From assembly GCA_021234155.1 (NCBI GenBank), contig JAJEKV010000028.1:3060567-3124566 (forward strand): a stretch of 64,000 nucleotides of DNA, read 5' to 3'. Positions 20,901 to 32,668 of this stretch are shown here, in pieces (position 1 is the stretch's first letter; each line of letters opens with the position of its first letter). The position numbers and the translations under genes were made by a program. Source of the DNA: Isoetes taiwanensis. Lineage: Eukaryota > Streptophyta > Lycopodiopsida > Isoetales > Isoetaceae. The notes below the pieces were generated by a model. It made no database searches, had not been told where the DNA came from, and saw only the letters and a program-made list of their open reading frames with translations.

Positions 20901-23900
20901 ATGGATACTCGAAAGCGCCAGCGAATCGATGCAGAATCCTCTTCTCCAGCCGCCATAGGTAGTCCAAAACTATGCAAGTTTGAGATAGGCGAACTTATCG
21001 ATGGCGCACATGAAGCCCTTCTGAGCATTGCAGATTACTTGGTAGAGTCGCTGGCCGATGCGGAATTTGAAAAACCAATTACTTACATGTACGTCCACAC
21101 CATGTCTGTTTTTGCAATATTGTCTCGACATCGTATGTTTCACTGCTTGCGGCCATAATGAGCTCAAATTCATCTCGTATTAGAGCTTGAGGCACCTCCT
21201 AATTGCAAGCTCTGATATGCCTTTTATTCTGTTTATTTTCCTGCCTTCTAGAGCTTTTCCTTATTTTATCATTCTGCACATGCACTGCTGCAAACGAATT
21301 CCGCCTACAGGGCTTGCAATTGTAATTCCTCTTGGATATGTTTCACCTAAAAGGCTTTTATCTATTTCGCTGGGAAGAATAAGAATACACTGACATCCGA
21401 CGTGTGCAGTTACAATCCACTTGTGTATGCACGAGAACCTTATGAGCAGTACATTAGGAGTTATGGTATGTGAGTGATTTTGCCATACTAGGGTTTACTT
21501 TGTCACTTTTGCTTCACAAAGTTTACAAGAAACATGTGCTATTTTCACATCTTTAATCTATATTGCTAGTTCTTACTTTGTTACCGGGTATAATAACTTT
21601 CAACTGAGAGTGTGTATATTGTGCCATCTCAGGTGGTAGGAGGCTGGAGGTCTTGCTAGTAGGAATGAATCCAGGTCCATTTGGCATGGCACAGGTGAGT
21701 AATATGTCTGTTGGTGCAGCAATAGGCAGGAGCAGTAGCGGCATATTATATTTATATTCTTCTTTTCTCAAACTTCAGATTTATGTGTCCTTTTAATCGC
21801 ATTCCTGTGTTAAATGGATGAGTGTAATATATGGAATGTAGGATAATTAATCCACTTGGACCTTGTAGTTCATGATAATACCATTGGTTGCTTTTCATTA
21901 GGAAAGCCTTCATGAGCCCCCTTTTCCCTGGCAGTTTGTGCTGCATTGCTATTTTAAGGTCAATAGATCATGGCATTCCTGCAATTATGTTCCCCATGGA
22001 CCATAATTGGATGACTTCCCTCAAAATGTGCTGGCATATCTTTTTAGACCCTTGATTCACCTTTCTGCATTAAATGAAATGGAACTGTACTAAATGGAAT
22101 GCAGTATAGTTCGACCTTGGATTTCATAGCAATATCATTGGGGTTGCTTTCCGTCAGGAAAACCTTCATGAGCCCAGAAAATCATTCTAAAACAAGCCCT
22201 GTAATGGTGACTATGCCACGTTCATGATATTGCATCTGCAGCACATTTTGATGGAAGTTATCCAATTATTGTCCATGGGAACAATTGTTGGAGAAACGCC
22301 ATGACCTATTGGCTATAAAATAGCCAGCAGCATGGCATTGTATTTTTGCACATGCCACAGGTTGCTTCATCAAATCTTTCATGGAAAACTCTTTTTCCAT
22401 TTGGACAATAGATGCAGAGATGCAGTAGGAGGGATGCCAAACTCCAAAAACCTTTTTGGCATTTTTATTGATGACTTAGAAATCATGTGATGGCAATTCG
22501 CTGGAAATTACATGGCTTGCCTTCGAATCATGCTTCATGTACTTCCATGACATGTCAGTTACAGTTTATATCTCCGACAGTCTTTATTCTGGTCATGAAC
22601 TCTTATGGAAAATGCAGATATATTTTAGCAAGAACTTGGAGTGGATGACCATTTTATACAGTTGACATTTATTTTGAAAAGCATAAAGTAACATGCCTGG
22701 CTGATGCAGACTGGCATTCCATTTGGGGATGCGATTATGGTGCGTGATTTCTTGAAGATAAATGGGATGGTAATGCTTTTGGCTACCATGAAAGACTCAT
22801 TCTTATGGTTTTTTATGTAAGAATTTATTGGAATCTAAAGCTAATTAGTAATTTAGCAAATAAATTCTTTTAGTGCTGCTTAGAATATCTCTTATTGTCT
22901 ACTTATCAATTGAGACTTGTATTGCATTGTTAATGTATCACCATTCACTACCATCACCAGCTTGCTTTGACTTTGCCAGCCAGTGTTGGTGATGCAGCTG
23001 ATAGATGTTGATGTTGGGAGGGAGCATAAAATGCATGTCAGTACGTTATGGTACACGAGCCTGTGCGTGACATTAATGGCCAGATGATCTTAAGTCTGCA
23101 CATTTCTTATGTCCTTCAGCATTTTTGTAAATGTCTTCTTGGTGCGCCTACTCTTATGTTTTCTTTGAGTAAAGGAAACATCTCCTTAAGCATCCACAGA
23201 AAGTGCTAAAAGCATGAGCCTAGGCTTGGTCTATTTCTGCTGGTTAACACATGTTCCTCAATTTCAAGAAAAGTTCTATTAGTCCTGTAGATCAAAATAT
23301 TTATACTATGGGCATACGTTTGTCATGAACCACTATGTCAAAGTGGTTATATTATCCTGGTTTCAGTTTGACCATGTAGTATTACTGTGTTTCGTAACTG
23401 TGCCCTATACTGGCAGGTTGGCAGCCCAAAGCTACTTCATCCGAAACGGCCTATTCATGGTTTCAATTGTCAAAGGAGAGAGGTTAACATTTTACATTTT
23501 TTTGGCATTAATTTCTTGTTTAGACAGGTAAAGCAGCACTACAACAACCAATAAGCTGGTGTTAGGGGTATTTCTGCAAGGATCCTTTTTACCTTACTTT
23601 GCCTCTTCAAAGTAATGAATGCTAGGTGCCTATCGCAGGATTTTAAAATTAGTCATGGATGTTATACTCATAGAATGATTCAAAGATTAATCATACATCA
23701 TATGTTCCTTCTGGATCTCTGGGTCGAAATTATGCCATTAAAATTCTGAGTTAATGGGACTAAAAGCTCATGAGATCGAAGAGTTAACTATCCTTTTACA
23801 TTTCTGGTGCTACCCTTCTTATCTCCAGAAGATTTTTATTTCTAGGTGAGTGGACAACGCCTCTGGGGATGGGTAAAGGAGAAGTTCCATACTCCTGGGA

Positions 23901-24787
23901 ACTTTTTTCAGCGCTTCTGGGTATACAACTATTGTCCTCTCATGTTTATGGAGGCTTCAGGCAAGTAAGTTACTGAACTGAATAAAAAATTGCATATTTT
24001 CTTCCTCTTATTAAGTTACTAAAGCAATCTCAGTCTATGCAAGTCATTCTTCGATTTTACAGTGGCCTTTTGCTGTCTGTCTATGTATCAAAGCCTCAAG
24101 TCTTCCCATTAAGACATGATGTTGCGAATATGTCACTCACCTTTTTCCTGTTAATATTTGTTGGGAATTTGTATGGAATATCTGTTTGCAGAGTATAATC
24201 TGAGTATTCTTTTTACAGGAATCGTACCCCCAATCAACTGAAGCCTGCAGAACGAAAAGTGATAAATAGCATTTGCAACCATGCACTTTCTAAAACCATC
24301 GAACTTCTACAACCTATTTTGGTGGTTGGGATTGGTATGTAGCATCCCAGTAACACTTGTTGAGAATAACCTGCATTTATTTTGGAAAAGCATCCAATTG
24401 CATCTTTGGACTTGTTTGGCAGGTAATGAACATCATTTGGATTGGTATGGTTGGGCATGTTTCTGTAATTATTAATTTGTTGATGAAACTGGGCATGCAT
24501 CAGAATGTTGCCAATAGTATCTAAATTATACTGAAGCAGTTGACCATATGGTTTCTCATATTGGGAGAAGGAACTCTTTATACTCTCCTTCCTTAGTTGC
24601 TTATTAGTCGTGGTTAATTGGTATAACAGGGCAGTATGCAGCGAAGGAAATTCGTAAATGTGTTTCAACTAATGTCAGAGTCGGTGAAATCATGCATCCA
24701 AGTCCTGCAAATCCAAAAGCCAACAAGGAATGGGCCAGTACAATTGAGATGCAGTTACAAAGTCTTGGAATTCGATTTGACAGTTAG
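20901..24787 (+). CDS. SMUG1: SMUG1-type single-strand-selective uracil-DNA glycosylase, 8 exons, 274 aa
   Basis: SMUG1 removes uracil and 5-hydroxymethyluracil from DNA to start base-excision repair in the nucleus. Eight exons with GT-AG introns join in phase: 20901-21088, 21410-21465, 21633-21694, 22710-22769, 23417-23482, 23846-23964, 24219-24334, 24630-24787 (TAG). The 274 residues compare with about 270 in human SMUG1. Landmarks: IYNPLVYAREPYEQYI (62-77); GMNPGPFGMAQTGIPFGDA with the catalytic Asn at 94; KLLHPKRPIHGFNC; SGQRLWGWVKEKF; VYNYCPLMFMEASGKNRTP; and MHPSPANPKANKEW with the conserved His at 245. An in-frame ATG at 20886 would add five residues. No stop, frameshift or bad splice site was seen. 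Intron 3 contains a diverged duplication of intron 2-3 sequence. Confidence 0.95.
21800..22190. repeat. Diverged tandem duplication inside SMUG1 intron 3
   Basis: Sequence around CATTGGTTGCTTTTCATTAGG and CCTTCATGAGCCC (21880-21920) recurs at 22136-22180 (CATTGGGGTTGCTTTCCGTCAGG, CCTTCATGAGCCC). Both copies are preceded by TTAAATG...GGAATG and TTGGACCTTG-like text. The period is about 265 bp. Confidence 0.6.
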
Positions 24788-25893
24788 GTTGGTAATCTCT
24801 GCTTAGAAAAACTTCAATTGCGTAGCAATACTTTTAGTAGATACTTAATGCGTTGCTTCTGCAGAATTTAGAGTTGACCACTCTTTTGTTACAGTAACCA
24901 AATTGTCCAAGCCATCAAATATCAAGCTTGCATATTGTAAGCCAACTTAAGCCGACTAACCTTAGATCTTGGTGTCGTACAATTTCTGTAGAATACATAT
25001 ATCCTAAAGATTTCTTTGTTGATTGATAAGATTCGCAATAAGATGGTGATCATGATGTCCCTCAAAACACAGACATCACAAGCTCATGGTTTGCCACTCT
25101 TCTATCAACGAAGACAAACAAGATGAAATATGCTTCTGATGACGAGACCAAATATGCTTCTCATGGCCGATTCAGAAATGAAAATACGATACACAAAGTC
25201 CACATTTGTGCAATCAAACTAGTTGTAAGCTGGTAGGGAAAAGAAGCATTTCAAGCGATTTCAGACCTAGAAATGTGTGCTAGGTCATTGCTGAAATGCT
25301 CTCCTCTCTACTTTTACGTAGTAAAATGTTCTGCCATAGGACATGTGGTGGGTTGTCCTCACGTGCTCACCATCCCCTTGCCCTACGAAATGTCTTGTGA
25401 TCCTTATTCCTATCGTTGAGATGCACTTCATCATATTCCAAATCATACAGCCTTGAGGAGGGTAATGGCCTGTATTTTCTTATTCCATAAATATTTGACA
25501 CCCCTACAACTTCTAGAATTACTAAAATGCTCTTGCATCAAATACAAAACCATGTGCATGGATATGTGTCTTCCCATTTTCCTATGGCTATCTTCGGCAA
25601 TGAAAAAAATGCCGGACTTGATAATTCGTGGTGTTCAGAAATTTTTGTCGACTGCTTGTTGATCTTATTTTTGAGGCGAGAATTTTGCTGGGAAATGTTT
25701 TGACGGGCCTAAAATAGCACGCTTGCATTTTCTTCATCAAAGAAGCTTTTGCAGATATAAAGTTTTGCGATTGCGGGCTTAGGTGTGTGTCACGAAAGTT
25801 TATGTATACAAGAATTTCATCTTACTTGTAATTTCGACATGGAATTGGGTGATCTCATTTACTCCAATTCTCTAATCAATTCATGTTTCTTAA
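24788..25893. other. Intergenic DNA after SMUG1
   Basis: No gene or mobile element recognised. The first 200 bases probably hold the SMUG1 3' UTR. Confidence 0.4.
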
Positions 25894-26816
25894 TCAATTC
25901 ATGTTTCTTAACGGATTCTTCTTCATGAAATCAAGCTTTTTTTTATCGTTCTCTCCAAAACTGTTAGCCATGTTTGAAATCCTAGCTGCTTTGTCTTCAT
26001 CTATTGGTGTTGGCTTACCACTAACCCCAGGCTGACTACATGTAGCAGACCTAAAACTGTTATCAGAAAGGTTGCATCTGCTTGAAGTGTCTTTGCTTGA
26101 ATTTTTTTCTAGACCAATTGTGTTATCTTTTCTGTTGTTTCTTTTATTAGGAACAGGGCTAATAAGGATGTCCTCTACAAGGTTTATAAACTCTTCTTCC
26201 ACAAAAGATGCATTTGTTCCAATCCAATTGTCTCATAGAAAGCATCAAACATAAATGTATTCGGGTACATTCCAGCATCCTCAAATGTCTCTGCTCCAAA
26301 TTCCCCATCATCTCATGCACCACCAGGAATGTCCCTCTCATTAGTTACTCCATGTTTAAGCTCTTCCATCACATCAAATTGTGGCCAGCTAGATGGCTCA
26401 GAACCTGTTCTCTTGGATGCTTCTTTCTCATCCCTGAATTTTATTTGCAGTTTATCCCATTCATTTCATTTTTCAACTGCCTCAATTCTTCTAGATTTGC
26501 TCGAAGAAATATTAATACTTCCATTATTATGCACCTTGTACTCCTTCATCAGTGCAAACATTGTAGAAATTGCATTGTTTGACCAATCTACAGGTGTTTT
26601 CCTCTTTTTGGCCCAGTTAAAAGTAATAGAACTGCTTTTGTGCATAACCATGGCCAAATCATTTGGAAGGGGCTCGAATTGTACCTCAGGTAATTTATCT
26701 TCTGGCTGATCCTTCTTCCTCCGCTTCATCTTCAAAATTCTACTAGCAAACATATGCATAGGCCCAGTGCATATGTGTGTGTTCATGCGAGTCTTGATAT
26801 AAGGCCAAGCATTCAA
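25894..26816 (-). pseudogene. Myb/SANT-like DNA-binding protein pseudogene
   Basis: On the minus strand one frame reads KKRKTPVDWSNNAISTMFAL, LMKEYKVHNNGSIN, then (after an in-frame TGA near 26468) WDKLQIKFRDEKEASKRTG and PSSWPQFDVMEELKHG. This helix pattern is that of Myb/SANT-like domains in plant nuclear proteins and in PIF/Harbinger accessory proteins. A further in-frame TGA lies near 26330. A frameshift near 26200 leads to a polar, Ser/Asn/Lys-rich tail ending near 25894. The lesions argue for a pseudogene. Host gene or transposon origin cannot be decided here. Confidence 0.55.
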
Positions 26817-26919
26817 ATATGCTATCCTTTATGAGTTGTACAGGATCTATGCAATGCAATGGGATTGTCTTATCGTGTACCAGAAATCAACCCAGCATTG
26901 TTGGGCTACAAGAGATTTT

Positions 26920-27560
26920 TATGTTTAACACCGTTTTTCCTTTGCTCTACCCCAGTTTTCCCTTTTTGTTTCTCTTTTCCTTGTTTTTCGTACACACTTC
27001 CCTTTTTCTTCTTTTTTCTTTTTTTCTTTTTCCTACCTGTGTCTTTTTACCTTTTGTCCTTTTTACACCTTTTTTTACCTTCTACTTTCCTTCCCTTTCC
27101 CTCTTTTTCTTTTTTCCCTTTTCTTTTTCCTGATGTGCTTTTTCACTTATGTTCCTCCTTTCCCCACACTTTCCCTCTTCCTCTTTTTCTAGTGCTCTTT
27201 TTCCATTTCCTTTTCCCTTTTCCCCGTGCTCTTTTTCCCTTTCCTTTCCCCTTTTCCCGGTTCCTTTCCTTTTCCCGGTCCCCTTCCTTTCCCTTTCCCT
27301 TTTCATTTTCCCATGCCTTTTTTCCCTTTCATCTTTTCCACTTTTTTCTTCTTCCTTTTTTCTTTCCTACCCCTCTTTTCTTCCTTTCCCCACCTTTCCC
27401 TCGTTCCATTTTTCTTTTCCATTTCCCGTTTCATATTCTCTTTTTCCCTTTCCCCTTTCCTCACCTTTTTTCCATCTTCCCTTTTTTTCCATGGCATTTC
27501 CCCCTTGCATTTTCCCATTTTCCATACCTTTTTTCCCTTCCCTTCTCCCCATCATTTTAT
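26920..27560. repeat. 640-bp polypyrimidine tract
   Basis: The plus strand is almost purely C and T, built from irregular CCCTTTTCC, TTTTCCTTTTTC and similar units. Open frames across it are low-complexity Phe/Pro/Ser translations on one strand and Lys/Glu/Gly on the other, not genes. Confidence 0.95.
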
Positions 27561-27699
27561 CTCTTCCTTTCTTCATCAATCTACTATAAAAGAGGCAAAC
27601 CACGCGATTTTGTCTGGAAAAACTACTTCCCGGATGCTATATACGGAGTTCCATCTTCCACAAGATTGGCTTAAGCTAAGGATTCTTCATTCAATTTTG

Positions 27700-28330
27700 G
27701 AGCAGGAACTAGTGCTATTGCATGACATTCTTTTGCTAAATGATGTGGCTTATGACATTTGTAACAAGTAAGCTTGCTTTGATCCAAACGACCTCGCCTT
27801 GCTAATGTTTTCTCATATTTGACAGTGGACTATTGGAAACCTGGTCCATAAACATCAGAGCACCAACAAAGTTTTACCCCTTTCCTTGTTGCGGAATCAC
27901 TTAAGCTTTCAGACGATCAAAAGCAATGTCAAAATATAATCATGATATTGACAATGATGCCCTCGAAAGATTGTAGCAAACTATTGAGAAGCATTGACAC
28001 ATTCTCATTTTTAGAGATATCAATCCCAATGGCATAAAGCTCAGCCATTAAGTCTTTTATCTGACATACGTGTTCCATGAAATCGTTTCCTTTAATGAAC
28101 TGTAAACCATACAGTTTGTTTGCACAAATAATGCTGATGCCTGACTAAATTGGAAGAATAATTATTGACAAGTATCTTCTATATTGTTTGTGTAGAAGAT
28201 GCACCTTTTTCAAGTTGCGATGGGGTATCTTCAAGGCTAAAATAGATTAAGAAAGCAACCTTTCGAACCTTTTCAAGAAAATCAGCAGATGGGGCATCCA
28301 AAACTACCTCAATGGTAGATTCTCCAGGAA
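27700..28330 (-). pseudogene. Copia-type gag fragment
   Basis: Minus-strand reading gives TIEVVLDAPSADFLEKVRK (about 28320), KLYGLQFIKGNDFMEHVCQ, IKDLMAELYAIGIDISKNE and VSMLLNSLLQSFEGIIV (about 28120-27950). The zinc knuckle CYKCHKPHHLAKEC (27766-27726) follows. Order and motifs are those of a UBN2-type copia gag. Stops and frameshifts interrupt it; no protease or integrase follows, as the pyrimidine tract begins just beyond. Confidence 0.75.
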
Positions 28331-29116
28331 CATTTGCAGAAATAGACGGATTTGTAGAGCTTAATGCAGAGTTTGGGGTTGTTGAATCAGTAACCCCCCA
28401 CAGCTTTTTTTTTATCTTCGAAGAGCTGGAGAGTTCTTGGTTATAAAATCAACAAACCCCCAAAACTTTTTGTCTTCGAGCATCATCTGAATCTGCCACC
28501 GCCACATCAGACAAAGTAAAAACCACGAGCAGACAAAACATTGCCAGACATTACCAAATCTTTTGTAAAAAAAATTCAATTTTTTTGCAGATCTTTGCCA
28601 AGATATGCATTTTTGGCAAAATTACTCAAAATAGGGAAGAACGTTATCTTTCAAATGAAAAATCCAAGAGAACCTCTCAGCTGTATGCGAGGATAAACAA
28701 TAATTCTTTACGCCACTAATCTGTAAAGTGGTTATAACTTTCTGTAAAATAATAATTTGGAATTTAAATTTAAAACTCCTATTTACGGAGTGCACTGCTA
28801 ATTGGTAGTTTTGGCATATCTTCGAGAGAAAGACTTGAAAGTTAAATTAAGTTACATCGTTGGAAACCTTTGACCAAAGGGCTTTTCATTCATATCATTT
28901 TCATCTAGTCTGGAGCTAGCCAACATATTTTTTAGAAGTGATCTTCTTAGCGGAGAACTCGGTAAAATGACTAAGTTTCAAAATTGGACATTGAACTTTA
29001 CGCGTGCAACACCAATAGCTATTTAAGTGGAATATTCTCCTTTGACGACTCCGTCAATGAAAGCACTCCAGTTTTCTCACAGGTGATCTCCCATATCTTA
29101 TCCATGCAGTAAAAAA
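28331..29116. other. Non-coding AT-rich stretch
   Basis: No coding signal. It may include untranslated or LTR sequence of the copia fragment. Confidence 0.35.
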
Positions 29117-29610
29117 ATGGCAAAGAAAAAAGAGACAGTGACACATATACAAGAAGTTGGCAACGACAATGAGATGTAGAACAAAATTGGAAGTCGTCAA
29201 ACACTTTTGACAGCTGGCCAAGGAAACCAAGGAAGAAGACCCCACACATGGGAGGACCTGAAAAGAAAGGAACAGGAAGAAAGGCAGTCACTACCAATAC
29301 AAAGTATACGACCATACAAATTCAAGCCAGACATAGTAGCCTTACGAAAGATTTGCAAGTACCAAAAGAGCACAGAGCTCTTGATTTCCAACCTTTGTTT
29401 TTAGAGGCTAGTAAGGGAACTTTCCCAAGAAGTAATTAAAGATCTTCATTTTAAAATGTAGGCCTATTAGCACTTCACCAGGCAACAAAGTCACATTTGA
29501 CATCCTTGTTTGTGGATACGAAATTAATGGCCATCATGCCATCAGAGTCACCATCAAACCCAAGGATATGCATTTATTCCTTTGGATTAGAGGAAAAAAT
29601 GATAAGCGTA
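29117..29610 (+). pseudogene. Histone H3-family pseudogene
   Basis: An ATG at 29117 opens MAKKKETVTHIQ and hits a stop within 21 codons. The histone fold then appears: RPYKFKPDIVALRKI, CKYQKSTELLISNLCF, and after a stop RLVRELSQEVIKDLHF. After a shift come LALHQATKSHLTSLFVDTKL and VTIKPKDMHLFLWIRGK. These match helix alpha-N through the C-terminus of H3. At least two stops and two frameshifts are present, and no intron is evident, so it may be a retrocopy. The stretch from ATG to the fold is about 65 codons against about 40 in canonical H3. It is Lys/Arg/Pro-rich and unlike the H3 tail. A centromeric H3 origin is possible but unproven, because the fold itself is closer to canonical H3. Confidence 0.8.
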
Positions 29611-29950
29611 CATATAAGATGGGCTAGTGATTCCATCCGCCCCTCATGTGCACACTTTGTAGATAGGTTAAAATAGGTTGTGTTGTGATTGTAGCCTTCC
29701 AGATACCTGATCATATGGAGTCACCCTACGGAACAACTCCGGGTTGCATCTTACTGGTCCGATGAGGTAGAAATGAGACAAGTCCCTCCGGAGCACAATG
29801 AATCTGTGGGCGGTTAGAGAGCCGTGGCGGCACACCTCGTACCTGACTTAACCCCTAAACAATGAGTCAAGATGGCACCTCAACCCGTGGGGTGTCCGAC
29901 CTATCATACCCAACCACACATAGTGACCATTCCAAAAAAACATTGCTTAA
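29605..29950 (-). repeat. Fragment of a gypsy LTR
   Basis: CCATCCGCCCCTC, GTGCACACTTTG and ACTCCGGGTTGCATCTTACTGG match, with divergence, the minus-oriented LTR at 41070-41390. They also match the reverse complement of the large LTRs at 49994-51738 and 60051-61853. Only part of the LTR is present. Confidence 0.75.
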
Positions 29951-29988
29951 ACTTCTACTTGGAAATAAGATGCAAGCTAATTTTTATC

Positions 29989-30245
29989 ATAGATAGATAG
30001 ATAGGTAGGTAGATAGGTAGGTAGGTAGGTAAGATAGATAGGTAAGATAAGTAGATAAGATAGGTAGATAGATAGATGAGGTAGGTAGGTAGGTAGCTAA
30101 GTAGCTAGCTAGGTATAGGTATAGGTATAGGTATAGGTGTGGGTATAGGTGTGGTATAGGTGTGGGTATAGGTGTGGGTGTGGGTATAGGTGTGCATATA
30201 GGGGTGGGTGGGTGGGTAGGTAGGTAGGTATTATTTTAACGTCCA
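29989..30245 (-). mobile_element. Microsatellite-tailed retroposon (TAGA/TAGG/TATAGG array)
   Basis: A 240-base array of TAGA, TAGG, TATAGG and GTGGG units (29989-30232) runs directly into TATTATTTTAACGTCCATGAGG. On the minus strand this is CATGGACGTTAAAATAATA followed by the repeat, the same 3' end as the other tailed copies. Confidence 0.7.
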
Positions 30246-31150
30246 TGAGGACCCTACAACAGGCATGGGATGGGTCTATGCATAGTATGGCTCTAGGCAG
30301 TCTAGAACTCAAGGCTTACATGTTCTAGGACTAGTATGTTACTATTGGACCAAAGGCCCAAGCGCCATGCAGTCAAGCCATGCTAGGAGAACCTCCAACT
30401 AGCATAGATGGTCACATACCACTAGTAAGGCAACTCCCAAACAAGATGAATACATTTGTTTCACCATGCAAGAGATGGGACCTGTCATGCCAAGGGCAAT
30501 TGGGACTTATCTATATGAGGAAGTCAAGGCTGGATGCTTGGATGATGGATATGCGTTGAAAATGGACACTTAGACATGGATCAAGTATGTTGATCTAAAT
30601 ACTGACTTTGCTTGTGACAATGTCTTGCAGTTGACACCTGGGGCATCGTAGAGGATGGCGTTGAGGCAGACTAATTTTCAAATGGATGAAAGATTTGACA
30701 CTTTTGGAGGAAATATATTGTTGAGATATCTACTTCATGCTTGCAACTTGATTATTTGTCCTAATTTGTTAGTTAGTCTTCTTTCAATATGCTTGAGGTA
30801 TGTTGTTCCAATAAATGGTTTATCCGTATGCAATGCAAAATATATCCGTTGAGGTAAACATAGTTCCAACTCTACAACAACATTCAATAATTCAATTTGA
30901 CGAGAATGTCGGGCTGATTCTATTGCACCAGAAATTGAGGCTATATGTACGAGTTTGGCCATGTTTTGTTCGCGAACTGGATTGTTAGGGGCAGAAAGGA
31001 GACCCACTTTGGGACTGCATTGCTCTCTGTTAATGGATCTCCGAAGAGGGCACAATTAGGGTCATCACCCAATGAGCCATTTTTCTCCAAAATCTGAGCT
31101 AATGATTTTCATTGAGTTTCAAACCCAGATTAAACGTGTAATTTGCTGTG
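30246..31150. other. Non-coding stretch
   Basis: Open frames of about 65-106 codons at 30655-31055 lie on opposite strands and show no family resemblance. No gene supported. Confidence 0.35.
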
Positions 31151-31270
31151 TGTTTATAGGTTTTTATAGGGAGTAAATACCTCGGCGGCGCCACCAGGCA
31201 AGGTGGCGGGTGAACAACGGAAGCCCGAGTCCGCCGCCGAGGTATTTACCCCCGTAAAAACCTATAAACA
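31151..31270. repeat. Near-perfect 40-bp inverted repeat with short spacer
   Basis: TGTTTATAGGTTTTTA...GTAAATACCTCGGCGGCG (31151-31190) faces CCGCCGCCGAGGTATTTAC...TAAAAACCTATAAACA (31231-31270). The spacer is 40 bases of GC-rich sequence. It could be a small foldback element or a strong cruciform or hairpin. Confidence 0.85.
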
Positions 31271-31401
31271 ATTTTTATAGAATGTAAATATATTTTATTG
31301 AAATTACCTGCGCGCCATGGTGGTAGGGTTTGATTCAGTTTCTTCCTGGATGTTCGTGTGATATGGCAGTCGGAGCTTTTATGACAGATTCTTTCAGAGT
31401 A

Positions 31402-31829
31402 GGGGAGGGTGCCCATAAAGCGCCCACTTAAGGGTAAAAATTATATTATGATGGGTTTAATTTTCTTTAATCACCTATTTCGATATAACACAATAAAATT
31501 TCAAAGTTTAGCTTTCAATTGGTACTAAACACGAGTTGTTCCGACAAATTTAAAGCTCGCTATGAAGATTTTAAATTCTATCTTTATTTTGAACCCAATA
31601 TACCACCAAATGCCCTTCAATGGACCATTAAAAAACCTTCAATGGACCACCAAATGCTCACACTTGACCTTCATTGGCCCACAAGTGCCCATTAATAGAC
31701 CATGCATTTAGTTCAATTTTTAGTACTTTTTAAGGTGGGCTATTGTAGGGCAAAAGTGGGCTATTAAAGGGTAGAAAGTGGGCCATTAAAGAGCAAGGAA
31801 AGTGGGTGGAAGAGGGGCGCACCCTCCCC
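31402..31829. mobile_element. MITE with GGGGAGGGTGC inverted ends and TA flanks
   Basis: The ends are GGGGAGGGTGC and GCACCCTCCCC; subterminal AGTGGGC/GCCCACT motifs repeat at both ends. TA lies on both sides (31400-31401 and 31830-31831), as for Tc1/mariner-type MITEs. The interior has CCACCAAATGC and CTTCAATGGACCA repeats and no coding. Confidence 0.7.
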
Positions 31830-31904
31830 TATAGCTTCTATATATTTTCCAGGTTTTCACATGGCTATGATGGGAGGCTTGTTGCATGCGACCTTGTTGC
31901 AGAT

Positions 31905-31993
31905 GCAGATCCGGCAGATGTAGCACCAAGCTTCTGCAAAATGTATTACCTTGATTCGGCAGACGTAGAACCAAGCTTCTGCAAAATGTAATA
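31905..31993. repeat. Short tandem duplication (~50-bp unit)
   Basis: GATCCGGCAGATGTAGCACC and AAGCTTCTGCAAAATGTA recur as GATTCGGCAGACGTAGAACC and AAGCTTCTGCAAAATGTA. Two units. Confidence 0.8.
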
Positions 31994-32668
31994 TCTTAGT
32001 TTGCTTTGCCTTGCCGGAACTCCATACCCCAGCTTGGAAAGGTTTTAACATACTTGCTTGACGAATCTGTGGGGAAAAATGGATTCCTCCGAGTTTTAGC
32101 TTGAATCTTTACTGCAACAAAAAAAAATCCTGCAATCCACTTCATCGCAACACACAAGCTTTAAAAAAAGGTAAAAACCCTAAAATCAACGTCCAAGAAG
32201 AATCCCGGCTTCAATGAGGTAGCAAAATGGGTGCCCTTGTTTCAGCCTACGAGTATGGTTACATGAGGATGTCTGGTCACTGTAGACTGTAGACGTCAAT
32301 AGGGACTACATATCGACACGAACGCCTGAATTTGAATAGGTTCACATGAAGATCAGAGGCAGCACAGCTCTTGCTCCCTTCAACCGAGGAGAGAGCCGGT
32401 GGAACAGATCGATATCAACATGAATCTCTTCATGTCAAAAAAAATTGCGTGCAACCCTTATGTTTTGAGTTTTTGACATCTAACATATAATGATAGATGT
32501 TTGACCTTGGAGATGCACCCTAAGAATTGACTAAGGATTGACCGATAAGATAACCTAAACCGGACTCTCATTGTCATAAATAGGTTTACGAAGTCTCCAA
32601 TGGGACTCCGTAAAATCTACAATTTACATCATATGGGAAAATCTGCCTCAGACCGCTTTATGCTTTAA

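Noticed and set aside
26859-27771. Long open frames on both strands across the pyrimidine tract
   Set aside because: They translate simple CT-rich DNA (Phe/Ser/Pro or Lys/Glu/Gly) with no domain.
29117-29610. Calling the histone pseudogene CENH3
   Set aside because: The fold (KSTELLI, DLHF, no loop insertion) is closer to canonical H3; only the tail length hints at CENH3.
29989-30232. CRISPR-like or satellite array
   Set aside because: Units of 4-6 bases without spacers, joined to a retroposon 3' end.
30655-31055. Opposed open frames near 30.7-31.0 kb
   Set aside because: No family resemblance, no splice context, overlapping on opposite strands.
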